Numbered from the stretch's first letter, positions 29,868-41,499 are shown. The stretch: DNA of 64,000 nucleotides from Zygnema cylindricum (GCA_037447655.1 JBBHKE010000237.1:95892-159891), one strand, 5' to 3'. Notes: generated by a model from the letters alone, not told the origin. Program-made: numbers and translations.

Positions 29868-30356
29868 ACCTCAGCAGGCTATGATATTGATGAGAACTTT
29901 ACCAAATGACTATAAGAGAGCCATGGATAGGCTTAGGGCTTTTCGACAGCATCAATGGTACATAGCATTAGCAATTCAATTTTTTTTTTGTGAAGAAGTT
30001 AACCAGCTTTCAAAGAGGTAGCAGTAAGTTCACGCACTAGCTAAGAATTTTAAGACTAAGAATGGCAAAGGCAAAGGCAGAGGTAGTGATCCCAAAAGGT
30101 CACCTTTGACATTTTATTACTGTGATGAAAAAGGCCATGTTTTCAGGCTATGTAATGCATATAAAAGAGCGAAAGCTACAAGAGATTTTTGTTCGGGCTG
30201 GGACGAAATTCGAGTTCCATCTCAGTTAAGTGGGCGACCAACAGCATTTTCCAACGTACTTCAAGAGGAGGACGTGAGCAATTTTCCCAATAAAAGCGAA
30301 AAGAAATACTTGCGATGGCACAAGAAACAGTTTGCGTGGAGGAAGACGAATAGATA

Positions 30357-32757
30357 ATGGACTCAAGTGCATGTGCACACATGTGCCGCAGTTCCCATCT
30401 GTTTAAGAGTATTCACTCTACCTCTCTTGCCAAAATTTATTTCAGAGATGGTACATTTGTTGAATCTAAAGTAAAGGGGAGAGTGTCATTGATGTTTAAC
30501 GTAGAAAGAAAAAATGTGAAAAGGGTCCTAAATAGTGTGTTGAATGTACCAACGTTTAAAAGGTTTTTTTTCTCTACGTCAGTGGTAGAAAAGAAAGGTT
30601 TTATAACTACATCTGAAAATGGGAAGAAAACAGTGAGTAAGAATGGGAAAATAGCTGCAGAGGGATTTGCTTGAAGAAACAACTTGTACTAGCTCAGTCT
30701 TGATGAAAATGAGAATGATGTTATGTACTCCAATATAATCAATGATTGTGATTTATGGCATAAACGTTTAGGACATGTAAATTATGATAGATTAGAAACG
30801 ATGGTAAATCGCAAAATGGTGGAAGGTGTAAAAATTAGTTAGAAATCATCATCAAATGTATGTGATGGTTGTGCAATGGGAAAAACTCATACCTAGCCAT
30901 TCCCTTTGCAAATTGATCATAAAAGTAGCAAGGTGCTAGAAGTAGCAGGGTGCTAGAACTAATTTATTCAGATTTATGGGAGCCATCTAGGTATCCATCT
31001 GTGGGAGGTGCTAAGTTTATGCTTACCTTTACAGATGACTTTAGTAGATTTACTACAATTTATTTTTTGAAAATTAAAGATAAAGTCTTTGCAAAGTTTA
31101 AGGAGTATAAGGCTTGGGTTTAAAAACAGCGGGAGAGAAAGATAGCAAGATTCAGATAAGATAATGGAGGGGAGTACATTTCTAAAGAGTTTGAAAAATT
31201 CCAAAAATTGCATAGAATCTCACGTTAGCTAATCATTCCTTATTCTTCGGAACAAAACGGTGTCTCAGAGAGGATGAATATGACCATATGAGAGTGTGCT
31301 AGGACAATAATGGCTGACATGAAAATAGATTTCAAATTTTGGGGAGAGGCTATGAATTGTGCAGCTTATTTGAGAAACAGGCTAGAAATAATGGCAGTAA
31401 AAGATAAAACCATGTACAAAATGTGGATAGGACAAAAACCAAATGTAAGTCACTTGAATTTTTTTAGAAGTAAGATATTATTGCTAGATAATGATCCGCT
31501 GAAATAGAAATTAGAGCTAAAAGGCATTCCAGGGATATTTTTAGGGTATGATGATCATGCTAAAGTTTATAAAGTATATGACATTGAGAGAAATAGACTC
31601 GTGGTAGCTAGAAATATCACAGTGAAGGATGAGAGAAAACGAGTAGATGTATTTAGGCAGCGTACAGATGAAAAGAAAGATCGAAGTGTTGATTATATAT
31701 TTTTTGAGGAAAATCCTATGTTTTAGAGAAAAAATAGAGAAAATGCATCTACATCAACTCAAAGTGACTTGTAATCATCTCCTCCACTAGAAACAGGAAG
31801 TGTTATGCCTGAAAGAAATGCACACTCTCCTTTACCTTAAACTGAAACTCAATCACAAGAAAAATCTTATCTATCAAGGAGGAGGACACAACCTTCTATA
31901 CCAGCGACATAATTTCTAGGTGGAGTTAGGTGAAGTGCGCGATTTAGGGAGAAAATGCAGCCTTTGCTCACTCAACACATACACAATAGCCTTTATCGTT
32001 GATGGAAGCTTTTTCAAGTAATGAAAAAGAACATTAGGTGGAAGCAATCAATGAAGAAATAAAGTCCATCATAGAGGTTGAAATATGGGATCAAATGCAA
32101 ATTCTTTCAAGAAGAAAGGCTATTGGGAGTATATGGATGTAAAAAATGTTTTTTTGCATAGTGACTTAGATGAGGTCATTTATACGAAGTAGCCAAAGGG
32201 TTGTGAGGAAGCAAGAAAAGAAAATATTGTGTGCAAACTTTTAAAATCTTTGTATGGGCTGAAGCAGGCCTCGCGATAGTGGAACACAAAGTTAGATGAG
32301 TTATTGACTAGGTTAGGATTTACTAGAATTAGCTCTGATCATTCAGTATATGTCATGTGTGGTGATAATCTTGATGAGGTGATATTCATTTTTGTATATC
32401 TTAATGATCTGATCCTAATCAAAAGAAACAAAGAAGGAATTGCTAGAGTAAAACCCGTTGTTAATTCTCAATTTGAAATGAACGATTTGGGTGAGGCAAA
32501 AATATATCCTTAGAATACAAATTGAAAGACATACAGAAAATAATATCATTAGGCTAACCTAGAAAGAAGCGATGGAAAACATGTTGGAAAATTTGGCTTG
32601 GTTGATGCTAAAGGTTATGCAACTCCTATGGAGTTTAAGCAAAAACTTAAAGGAATGGAGTATGAGATTGGAGTCATATTAGATGAGGAACTCAATGCAG
32701 AAGAGCAAAAATTTATGTCCCAAGTACCCTACAAACAAGATCTTATCTACAAGCATG
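30357..32757 (+). pseudogene. D2 protease, integrase, RT, partial RNase H
   Basis: Protease DSSACAHMC at about 30358 (Gly of DSGA replaced by Ser). GAG-pre-integrase LWHKRLGHVNYD...CDGCAMGK near 30755-30890. Integrase core fragments, with RDNGGEYISKEF (about 31155; S of the usual RSDNGGEY lost to a stop) and VSERMN. RT with SLYGLKQA, then FVYLNDLILI (YVDD changed to YLND) near 32395-32412. RNase H begins VDAKGYATPMEF and breaks near 32757. Many stops and shifts. Confidence 0.8.
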
Positions 32758-33436
32758 GACCTAGAGCTTTTTGTAATAGTTCTATTTAGTCTCCCTCAAA
32801 CCCCATTTTGTTCCGGTGAATATGGAACGGTCAGCTGATGACTAATACCTTCTTTAAATAAGAAGTTTTCAAACTCTTTTGACGTATATTCGCCGCCGCT
32901 GTCCAATCTAAGTTCCAGAATTGGCAGTTCATGTAGTTTCTCCACCTATGCTTTGTAGTGTTGGAAGTGGGTGAAGACTTCACTGTTGTCCTTCATAAAG
33001 TTGACTTTAGTAAACCTCAAAAAATCATCTGTAAACGTAACCATATATTTCATCCCTCCGACAGATGGTACCTTTGCAGGGCCGAAAATATCAGAATGAA
33101 TTAGTTGGAAAAGTTTACTATACCAGTGTTCAGATTCCTGAGGAAATAGTAATCTGTGTAATTTTCCTAGTGCACAGCCATCACTCATTTTAGCTGACTG
33201 ATCTGAAAGAGTGACTCCTAATTTACCAACAAGTACCATTTTTTTCAAACTCTCATCGTTCACATGGCCTAACCTATTATGCCACAACTTATTTGAAGAT
33301 AATGCACTAGAATTCAAAACATCATTTTCTTTATTATCGGGCATGCGATACATTTTGCTGGCATCTCTAGTGCCTCTGTCCGCAATCTTTCCATTTTTGC
33401 TACCAAACAGGTGACCATTTTTTAAATTGACCTCAA
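32758..33436 (-). pseudogene. Inverted copia integrase fragment
   Basis: Minus-strand GAG-pre-integrase and integrase: KLWHNRLGHVNDESLKK, CALGK, LIHSDIFGPAKVPSVGG, TFTDDFLRFTKV, then GGEYTSKEFENF and VPYSPEQNGV. The first catalytic Asp (HSD) is present; the second is not in a clean RSDNGGEY context (LDSGGEY). It lies opposite to its neighbours D2 and C1 and has no LTR of its own, so it marks an inversion or a recombination breakpoint pair. Confidence 0.8.
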
Positions 33437-34657
33437 AGAGACAATTTACATGCAGCAGCCTAAAATGTACGCAGAGCTAGGAAAAAAACACTTAGTATGC
33501 AAATTGTTAAAATCTCTATATGGTCTAAAACAGGCCCACAGGCAATGGAATCTGAAGCATGACGAATTCTTAACTAGCCTAGGATTTCAAAAGATAAGCT
33601 ATAATAATTCTGTTTACGTTCTAAAGGGTAAAGACGGGATAATATGTATTGTTGTGAATGAAGATGATCTACTACAAATTAGCAAATCAATGGGTGAAAT
33701 TAATAAAATCAATACTACCATAAATTCACTGTTTGAGATGAAAGACCTTCGTAAGGCGAAATATATTTTGGGTATTTAGGTAGAAAGAGATAGAAATAAG
33801 AGATTACTAAAATTGACTCAAAAAGAGGCTATTGGAAACATGTTAGATGAGTATGGAATGCGGGACGCAAAAGGGTGTATAACTCTAATGGAGATTCAAC
33901 AAAACTAAGAGGGAGAAGAGACAAAACCCGGTGTTATTGTTAGTGAGTATTTAGAGTCAGTGGAGGATGATCCTAAGCAACTAATACCTTACAGAACAAT
34001 AGTGGGAAGTTCAATATATTTCATGAACTGTACCCGTCATGATATTGCTGCAACAGTTGGGGTACTGAGCAGAAGTTTAGAAAATCCTAGAAAACTGACC
34101 GTGATGCACCGAGGAGGGTCTTTAGATATTTGGCAGGAACTAAAGACCTCAAACTCACACTAGGCAGAGGAGAAATGAATCTGCAAACATGGAGTGATGC
34201 AAGCTATGGCGACATGCCAAGCTGGAAATCCACCACGGGATTCGTTCTATAGATCGGGAACATGCAGATCCGGAACATGACTTGCTGTTGGAGCATCAAA
34301 CTTCAAAAGGTTACGCCGCAATCGACAATAGAGTCAGAATACATGGCAGCAAGCTCGGCCCTAAAAGAACTCTTATAGGTGAAATCCATGTTGCAACAAT
34401 TGGGATACATGCAAGTTGGTCCACAGGTGATCTGGTGTGATAACTAGGCTGCCATTGCCATTACCTCTAACCTGAGTCACCACTTGAAAAGAAAGCACAT
34501 GGATCTAAGATTACACTTTGTAAGAGAAAAAGTGTTTTTTTGGGTAATTAAATTATGTTATCTGCCAGACGAAAAAAAATTTATTGATATGCTCACTAAA
34601 GCTCTTCTTCTTCCTTTGCTGAACTATTGTAGAGATGCATTAGGACTAAGTGACTAG
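33437..34657 (+). pseudogene. Copia C1: RT C-terminal half and RNase H
   Basis: Starts abruptly in RT (MQQPKMYAELGKKHLVCKLLKSLYGLKQA). The YVDD site reads VNEDDLL. RNase H follows with VGSSIYFMNCTRHDIAATVGVLSR, SYGDMPSWKS and HLKRKHMDLRLHFVREK, ending LSD-stop at 34657. In-frame stops at 'GI*VERD' (about 33777) and 'VL*IG' (about 34250) are shared with copy C2. About 12 bases (aacatgcagatccgg, near 34260) are locally duplicated. Confidence 0.82.
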
Positions 34658-34795
34658 CTAGGTTGCTTCGTTGCTATGCTGGCATACTACGCTAATCCTA
34701 CATTGGGATGCAGTGGGACTAGGTAACTAGCTAATGTTGCTGCGTTGATATGCTGCCATATTGCAGTGATACACTCAATCTAAAGATTTAGGGAA

Positions 34796-35697
34796 TGTTG
34801 ATTTTGGAAAGCTTTAAGTCTTACTAAAGTAGTGTGATGGCACAAAGATAGTAAAATATAGCGTAAAAAACACGCCTAGTCACTTAGGTACATAACAGGT
34901 ATTTTGGAATGGCACCAACATCCACATATGCATGTCACACATTGACCGAGACAAAGTAGCTACGACGAAGATGGAACAAAGCAGTTGCGATGCAGATGGG
35001 ACAAAGCAGCTGCAGTTATTCAGTTTGGGTCAATGCAGCTGGGAAGAAGCTGCGGTGATGTTGAATATGATATGAACGAGACAATACAGATGCAGTTGAT
35101 CTAAATCAAGTCAATGGACAATATTCATAGTGATTTGCTGGGAGGTGTTTTCGCAATATCTGAATAAACTCGTTTGGACAATAGTAATGAAGTCGGCGGC
35201 AAATAATTGTATTGACCTCTTAGTAATACTGATAGTACAGTGGTAGAATGAGCTTTAACATGATTATGAGTACTTAGATTTTAGTGGCAGTTAGGATTTT
35301 GGACATATCTCCCAAGAGCGTTTGTATTGAAGATAAAACACTATGTAAGAAGACAACTAGTAGTAGAACTCACTACGAGTATAAGACTTAGGACTTAGAA
35401 CATTTGATGTTTCTAGACTTCCAAACTGTGTAATCTGCAAAATGTTTTTGGGAAACATCTGAGTTTCATATCTTAGTGTATATTTAAGCAACTAAGCTGA
35501 AACTTTGTGAGTTGACAGACTTTGTAATATTCTATAACGTGGTATAGTTTGAAGCAGTTTGGATCTTTCTGTCAAATTTGGTAAGCTGTAGAAGACAGTA
35601 ATTGGGTAGGATTATTGATAAGCTTCGGTGAGTAAATTATATCTACTTCTACTACTTCAGCTGCTGCTCCACTTGCTCGAGTGGTCGTAGAACAACA
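34796..35697 (+). repeat. LTR of copia C1
   Basis: 902 bp, TGTTGATTTTGG... to ...GTAGAACAACA, preceded by a purine-rich agatttagggaa tract. It matches 52759-53661. The last ~60 bp would encode a gag N-terminus (STSTTSAAAPLARVVVEQQ) as in family B. Satellite starts at the next base. Confidence 0.85.
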
Positions 35698-36098
35698 AAA
35701 CCATTTTTCTAACACAAATTTGAGTTTGCGCTAACAAAGATATTTTTAACACCACACTTATTTTCCGCGGTCACAAAAAGAGGTAAAATAACTTCCGGAC
35801 CATGTTTGTTACATAAGTTTGTGTTTGCGCTAACAACAATAGTGGTAACAAACTCTTTTTATTGTTAACGCTAACAAAAAAAGTAAAAAAAACCCTTAAA
35901 CCAGGTTTCTAACACAAATTTAAGGATGCGCTAACAAAGATATTTGTAACAAACAAACGTTTATTGTTCACGTTCACAAAAAGAGGTAAAATAAACTCTG
36001 AACCATGTTTGTAACACAAGTTTGTGTTTGCACTAACAACAATAGTGGTAAGGAACTCTTTACATTGTTAAAGCTCACAAAAATAGTTAAAAAATAGT
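35698..36098 (+). repeat. Satellite block S2
   Basis: About four ~100-bp monomers, starting aaaccatttttctaacacaa directly at the LTR C1 end and ending in the word atagttaaaaa, where family-B RNase H sequence begins. Confidence 0.9.
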
Positions 36099-36840
36099 TA
36101 GAAATTGGAAGGAATTGAGTCAGACTCGGGCATAATGGTTTGTGAGAATCTAGAGACAAGGGAAGAAGATTTTATGGCTTCAAAGCCACATAGACCTGTA
36201 GTTGGAAGTCATATATATTTTATGAACTATACGAGACCCGACATTGCAGCAGCTGTGGGAGTCATGAGTAGAAGTTTGCAAAATCTTTAAAAGGCAAATT
36301 GGGAAGCAACAAAAAGGGTATTGAGATATCTAGCAGGTACTCAAAATTTCAAGCTTGTACTCGGAGGAGGAGAGGTGAAAATACAGATAAAGAGCAATGC
36401 TAGCTATGGAGACATGCCAAGTTGGAAATCTAAGATCGGCTTTGTTCTGAAAATTGGAGATGGAACTTGAAGTTGGAGTAGCAAATTACAAAAGGTTACA
36501 GTTCAATCCACAATAGAGTCAGAATATATGGTAGCAGCTTCCGCCCTCAACGAGCTCCTATGGGTCAAGTCCATTTTACAAGAACTTGGGTATATGCAAA
36601 CTGGTCCTCAAGCTATCTGGTGTGAGAACCAGGCAGCCATTGCAATTGCCTCTAACCCCAGCCATCTCTTTAAGAGCAAACACATGGATGTTAAACTTCA
36701 CTTTGTTAGGGAAAAAATACTTGTAAAAGTCGTTAAACTGTGTTATTTACCGAATGAGAAGATGGTGGCTGACATGTTAACAAAAGCCCTTCCTACTCCT
36801 AAGTTACATTTTTGCAGAGATGCTATTAGACTAAGTCAGT
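36099..36840 (+). pseudogene. Copia B1: RNase H remnant
   Basis: The family-B RNase H end (MNYTRPDIAAAVGVMSRSLQN, then SALNELLWVKSILQELGYMQTG, WCENQAAIAIASNP, FKSKHMDVKLHFVREKI, MVADMLTKALP) ending SQ-stop at 36840. Very similar to 47555-48297. Its 5' end is cut into satellite S2. It shares the following LTR with the complete element B2. Confidence 0.85.
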
Positions 36841-36865
36841 AACTGAGTCTAAAGATTTAGGGGAG

Positions 36866-37873
36866 TGTTGTAATTTATAAATCTTTATTTCAGTAAATAG
36901 GGGTAAAAATAACTTAGGATATTTTCCTATTAGTCTATTGTAATACTTACCTTTGTTAGCGTTGCAGTAGAAAATAGTACAATGTCGTGTATCGTACTTT
37001 TGCAGGGACAAGTGTCTGCAAAAAAACGTATTCAGGTTTTTCAGAGTGGCGTCGACAATCAGCCATACTTGTCAAACAGATAACGATTTGATTCACATGA
37101 TTATACGAACGGGATCTGACCCGGGTATTCCGGAAATATATGGAACAATTCGACGGTACCATCGTCTATCGAATTTGCGCCAACCGACACGATTCACCCA
37201 GGACCAAAAGCGTGATTCACGAGGGACCACAAGCGTGATTCACGTGGGTCCACAAATGACGAAGCACTCAGGTGCTTCGTACTATACGACCACATTCGGC
37301 TGGACTTTAGCGATAACCGCTGACTAAGCATTTGGAACGTTTTGTGTACAGTTCAATATCTGTAAATATCTGAATATTATTGGTTTGTAGTTTAGTATAA
37401 TAAAAATAGTGTTCCATTAATCAAGTTTTTAGTAAATAATAATTAGGGTTTTTAAGGTATAGTGACGTACAGGTAGGATGCTTTATCGTTAGTCAAGATA
37501 ACAACCGTAGTATCGGTTACCAAAATTAGTGTAGATCAGTAGATACAAACAGTGAGCATATAACTCAGGACTTAGCCAATTTTGTAGCATCCAGTTTTGT
37601 GAATATGATTTTATGAGAGCAATTTTTTGGAAACTTCCAAATATCATATCTTATGGTTTACTAGGTCATTTGTGCTGCAATTTTGGTAATTGTCAGTTTA
37701 CTGTATTTTGTATCACTCTGACAAATTTGAGGCATATTGGCTTTACGAGTCATACTTTGTGTCAGTTCAAAATTGGCAGTTGAGTAGGTACTTTGATAAT
37801 TTCTGCTGGTGTTCATGTCTACTTCCACTACTACTACTGGTTCTCCTCCTACAATGCTGGTTGTAGAACAACG
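36866..37873 (+). repeat. 5' LTR of B2 (3' LTR of B1)
   Basis: 1008 bp, TGTTGTAATTTATAAATC... to ...GTAGAACAACG; the mate ends AACAACA. It is preceded by a family-B PPT (ttaggggag), so it also serves as the 3' LTR of the truncated B1: a tandem arrangement. The gag ATG (37815) lies inside it. Confidence 0.9.
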
Positions 37874-38046
37874 ATTTATGGGCCTTTTGTCAAGTGTTCC
37901 TATCTTCAATGGCCAAAAGTATGCGCAGTGGGGGCCGATGGTTGAATCGTCGTTTGAAACTGTTGACTTATTAGGGGTCTTCGATGGCTCCTTTGATGAA
38001 ACAGATCCAGCTTGGGCGAAAAATAATTTAATGGCAAAGAAAAATC
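37815..38046 (+). pseudogene. B2 gag, N-terminal part
   Basis: Starts at the ATG 37815 within the LTR (MSTSTTTTGSPPTMLVVEQ), crosses the PBS (RFMGLLSS), then VPIFNGQKYAQWGPMVESSFETVDLLGVFDGSFDE and KNNLMAKKNL, typical copia gag. It is interrupted at 38046 by element A and resumes at 44361. Confidence 0.88.
37874..37886 (+). other. Primer-binding site of B2
   Basis: ATTTATGGGCCTT follows the LTR end. TTATGGGCC matches the core of the half-tRNA-Met PBS seen in D2; the flanks have diverged. Confidence 0.55.
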
Positions 38047-38252
38047 TGTTGAAATAAGTAGTTTTTGGTATTTTCTAGGTCTAAAATAATTAGCGGAAAC
38101 AAATAAAGAAAATGCAGGCAGCCTTCCTCCATCTCTTCTCTCTTGCCCCAATACTTGTTGTAATCACTCAAGGAGAGAGAGAGCCATGGAGCCATGGCTG
38201 CCTCCGCTCCATAGGAAGGATTAAAGAGTGACTTAAGTCACTCTCAACAAAA

Positions 38253-38318
38253 GGTTGAGTCCAGAAGGACTCGAACCCCTGACTGGCAGAGCGCGGCGTA
38301 GCCGTTAGCTCTAACCAA
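38253..38318 (-). other. Antisense tRNA-like module
   Basis: Minus strand: A-box-like TGGTTAGAGCTAACGG and an exact B-box-consensus GGTTCGAGTCC (plus 38267-38277) 35 bp apart, the spacing expected for a tRNA gene. Of all copies this is the most tRNA-like. A full acceptor stem is not evident. Confidence 0.6.
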
Positions 38319-38648
38319 TTTGTCGAAGAAGTCCGTCAGGAGATATACAGTTTGATAAGTATTTAAACTATTGTATTATACTAAAACCATTTAACTGAAA
38401 TATGGACGAATGAACATAGAACTTGTTAAGGTTTAGTGCGAACGTCATTTCGCACGAAACAAATGAATCGGACATTTGTTTCAACGGTCGACATTTTATG
38501 TCGGATTTAATCCGACGGCGCATATCATCGCCGAGATCACGGAATGGTCACTTTGGCTTTTATGGACGTGGCATGACCTAGCGCCGCGTGGAAGGATGAC
38601 ATTCGGTTGGGGGAATTCCGGAGAATATACGAACGAGTGGAAAAGTGA

Positions 38649-38837
38649 CACGTGTCCACTCAGTCGCCTTGTCGTACACCGGCCGTACAGAAAGTACATC
38701 GGCCGTAGTACCTTTTCTGTACTTTACAGTTATATGATTGGTTCGTACTTCAGTAGATAGGGGTTGTGAGAGAGGTTTAGGACTTAGGAAATTTTGGTAG
38801 ATAGTCACCTCTCTCTCTAAGAGAGCTTTGTATAAAT
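38649..38837 (+). promoter_or_regulatory. Element A LTR promoter block
   Basis: The G-box CACGTG (38649-38654), a cluster of GTAC cores (cgtacaccggccgtacagaa and on), a gagaga/tctctc hairpin, and TATAAAT at 38831 occur in this order, mirrored in the 3' LTR. The TATA box suggests transcription starting about 30 bp on, near 38862. Confidence 0.5.
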
Positions 38838-39031
38838 TGGCATTTTTGCCGACTCATAACTTATTGGCTTGTTGGCCGTTTTCAGTGATTTTTTTTGCTA
38901 CGCACTCAGAGGAGTCTAAGATGCATAGGGTTGCAGTCAAATTGTCATTTTGCATTCCTTGACAGCAGTGGTTGTGGCTTGAAGTGGGTTAGTTAAATAC
39001 TATATAGAGGATTCCTGTATTCTGTGGTCCA

Positions 39032-40080
39032 ATGGAGGACACAGAAGTGCAAGTTATGGGTCCCCACATTCAATGGATCAGGGTTCATTTATTGGGAAGC
39101 CATGATGATGGGAGCTTTGTACAAAAAACGATATTGGGATATCGTCAGTGGACAACTGAAACGTCCACCTTTGGGAACTCCACCACGATTTGGAGGAGTA
39201 AGGTTTCTTGCAGCAACGGCTGCCTCAGTGTAGGAGGCAAATGATGGGGACAGCAGTATGTTGGAAAAGGGGAAAAAGAAGGAGACACCCCTTACTCCTA
39301 TTGCTACAGTACCGGGAGCGCCTACCGTGAAGACCGCGGAGAACGATACTCAAATGTAGGAGGATGTAAACATGGCTGCCAAGAACTTCATCTGAGGCAC
39401 CTCACTTAAGCTTTGGCCACCCCTCATCTTCACATGTATAAGGATGAGGAGTTGTGGCTGAGTTTGGTGGAGATTTACAGTCCTGGAACTATTCAGGAGC
39501 TCCAGTTGGTTGAGCAAAAGCTAGTGAGTTACACTTACAAAGGAGGAAAGATGTTAGATTACTGTAATGATCTTTCTTGTTTGTATATGGAGATGGAAAG
39601 TGTCGGGTGGACAGGTACAACGAAAATGAAAGTTAACACCCTTATCATAAAATTACCAGATAAGAACAAGACATAGTGTACCGAGCACAAGAAATGCCTG
39701 ATATTTCATGGAAATGGAACACAGTGGTCAAGATGAAACTTGTGCAGGAAAACAGAATAGAGATTAGGAGAGGAGGAAAGTGCATTCAAGCTCTAGCAGA
39801 TGGAGGGGACCGATGGGGGAAGGACCCGAATAAATCGTACAAAGGGGAAAGTGATCACTCTGGAGGACTAAGGCCCCCAAAGGGCTTTTGTCATTTTTGC
39901 AAAAACCGAGACACTTCATTGCAGATTGTGTGAAGGTGTCCGAACTGAGGCTTGAAAAGAACCGTAGAGGGGGTTCTTCCGAAGGGAAAAAAAAGGCACT
40001 TGTGGGTACAAAAGTGAAAGGAGAAACCGAGGATGAGTCTTATGAGGAGGATAGGGAGTTACTTCTTGACTAGAGTCTGG
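39032..40080 (+). pseudogene. Element A gag
   Basis: ATG 39032 lies in the LTR; MEDTEVQVMGP spans the LTR-PBS boundary. TFNGSGFIYWEAMMMGALYKKRYWDIVSG follows in a frame shifted near 39063. Then a Lys/Thr-rich linker with TAG stops, ATPHLHMYKDEELWLSLVEIYSPGTIQELQLVEQKL and YKGGKMLDYCNDLSCLYME, IEIRRGGKCIQALA, and a zinc knuckle CHFCKN...HFIADC split by a one-base frameshift near 39905. At least three lesions make it inactive. Confidence 0.85.
39052..39066 (+). other. Primer-binding site of element A
   Basis: AGTTATGGGTCCCCA directly follows the LTR terminal GCA. GTTATGGG plus the following cc/ca match the half-tRNA-Met PBS of D2, with a mutation in the GCCC part. It is in the gag frame. Confidence 0.6.
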
Positions 40081-40398
40081 AGGAGAAGGAGATCCCTAGG
40101 AGACAAAAGTGTGCCCTAGAAGCAATTCCAAAAGCTCCACAGGAAGGATGGATCATGGACTCAGGTGCATCCATGCATATGTGTCGTGATAAAGAACTCT
40201 TCACTAAGCTAAAAAAGATCCCTACTGTAGAGATAGAGTATAGGGATGGGAGAGTGGTTACTATAGATCTAGTGGGGTCACTATATCTGAAAGTCTTAGT
40301 GGAGGGTAAGACTTCTATACTTACATTCTCAGATGTACTCTACATTCCTCAGTTGAGAAAAAATCTTGTCTTTACGTCTGTGTTAGATGACAAATAGT
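40081..40398 (+). pseudogene. Element A protease
   Basis: Retropepsin-type aspartic protease. WIMDSGASMHMC carries the catalytic DSGA at about 40155-40170, followed by FTKLKKIPTVEIEYRDG and VLYIPQLRKNLVFTSVLDD. The frame ends at a TAG (40396-40398) rather than continuing into integrase, so the polyprotein is interrupted. Confidence 0.85.
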
Positions 40399-41499
40399 TT
40401 GATACCTTCACTAGAAAGAGAGTATGGGGATGATGTTTACTTCACGGCAGATAAAGGTATCCAAGGAATGTTTAGGCTTAACCTGAGTAATGAAAAGAAG
40501 AATGCTTACTATGTTTGTGTTCTTAAGGTGATGATTTGGCATAAGCGGTTGTGGCATGTACATTTTGATAGGTTGAGGGAAACGAAAAAGCTTGGGGTAG
40601 TAAAAGGCATTCAGTTTGGGGATAATAAAATGATGGATGATTGTAGTGGCTCTGCTCAAGGTAAAGCTCAAAGACTTCCCTTTCCTAAAACCACCACATA
40701 TAGAGGTGAGAAAGTATTAGACTTGGTCTAAACAGATGTTTTGGGGCCTGCAAAAATACCTTCGGTTGGAAGAAAGAGGTTTATGATGACAATAACCGAT
40801 GATTGGTCTAGATACTTTAGAGTCTACTATCTCAAAAATAAGTCTGAAGCATCCACTTACTTCAAAGAATATAAAGCTTGGAGTGAGAAGTTGCATGAAA
40901 CCCCCATTAAGAGGATAAGGAGTGATAATGGGGGGGGATATACCTCTAACCAATTTGAGGAATATCTGAGAGATGAGGGAGTGCAGCACCAGAAAATTGT
41001 ACCATATAACCCGGAACACAATGGGGTAGTTGAGAGGTTCAATCGAACACTAGGAGATAGTGCATGCAGTATGTTGGCCGACAAGAAAATAGGAAAGAGA
41101 TTTTGGGCAGAAGCAATGAACTCTACCAATTACATTAAGAATAGAGTCCTTACCTCAGCTGTAAAAGGAGTGACACCTTATGAGAGATGGGTTGGAAGGA
41201 AACTAGATATCTCACACCTTAAAGTATTCGGTAGCCAAGTTTATAGTCTTGACACGGATAGGAAAAAAACGAAACTAGATGCTAAGGGAAAACTTGGATA
41301 CTTTGTGGGATATGATGAGGATGTCAAGGGATATACTGTCTATGACTTAGCAAAGAAAGATATCATTCTGGTCAAACACCTAGTTGTCATGGATGAAGGG
41401 AAGTCATTTGACCTTTTCAAATATACAAAGAAGATAAGAATCAGATTTAAGTTCGAGAGTGAGGAGAACTCGGTCGTTCCCGAAAAAGGGCATGAATAA
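40399..41499 (+). pseudogene. Element A integrase
   Basis: GAG-pre-integrase zinc domain MIWHKRLWHVHFD (the usual GH is WH) and DDCSGSAQGK (CxxC changed to C-x-G-S). A TAA at 40729-40731, where family members read the first catalytic aspartate region (SD[VI]xGP), interrupts it; then ITDDWSRYFRVYYLK, IRSDNGGGYTSNQF with catalytic D (GGEY changed to GGGY), and EHNGVVERFNRTLGDS with catalytic E. The C-terminal KLGYFVGYDEDVKGYTVYD fold is present. Open from 40741 to 41499. Confidence 0.88.

Larger units (their letters stand above)
29255..30358 (+). pseudogene. D2 gag
   Basis: Decayed gag. The first ATG of D1 is lost here (atataacaatggc in place of atgtctgataatggc). QQVMGPPPKLHIFDG is followed by a stop, then SSYFEEREFSSIVDGTDD, an internal 71-bp tandem duplication (29726-29867) that shifts the frame, RTLPNDYKRAMDRLRAF, and a zinc knuckle FYYCDEKGHVFRLCNAY (about 30115-30165), complete as CX2CX4HX4C. 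Ends just before the protease motif. Confidence 0.75.
28715..32757 (+). mobile_element. Copia element D2 (plus), 3'-truncated
   Basis: Same family as D1 in opposite orientation: LTR (28715-29391), PBS (29392-29408), gag, protease, integrase, RT and the beginning of RNase H. It breaks at about 32757 after QVPYKQ, where an inverted integrase fragment follows; no 3' LTR is present. Heavily decayed. Confidence 0.85.
38047..39051 (+). repeat. 5' LTR of element A
   Basis: TGTTGAAATAAG... to ...AGAAGTGCA. It contains the antisense tRNA-like module (38253-38318), a G-box (38649-38654), GTAC-rich block (about 38671-38720), CTCTCT/AGAGAG hairpin and TATAAAT (38831), and ends with the first 20 bases of gag (ATG 39032). 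Confidence 0.92.

Noticed and set aside
38253-38318. Functional tRNA gene
   Set aside because: The A/B boxes and spacing fit, but I could not form a convincing acceptor stem or assign an anticodon; called tRNA-like only.
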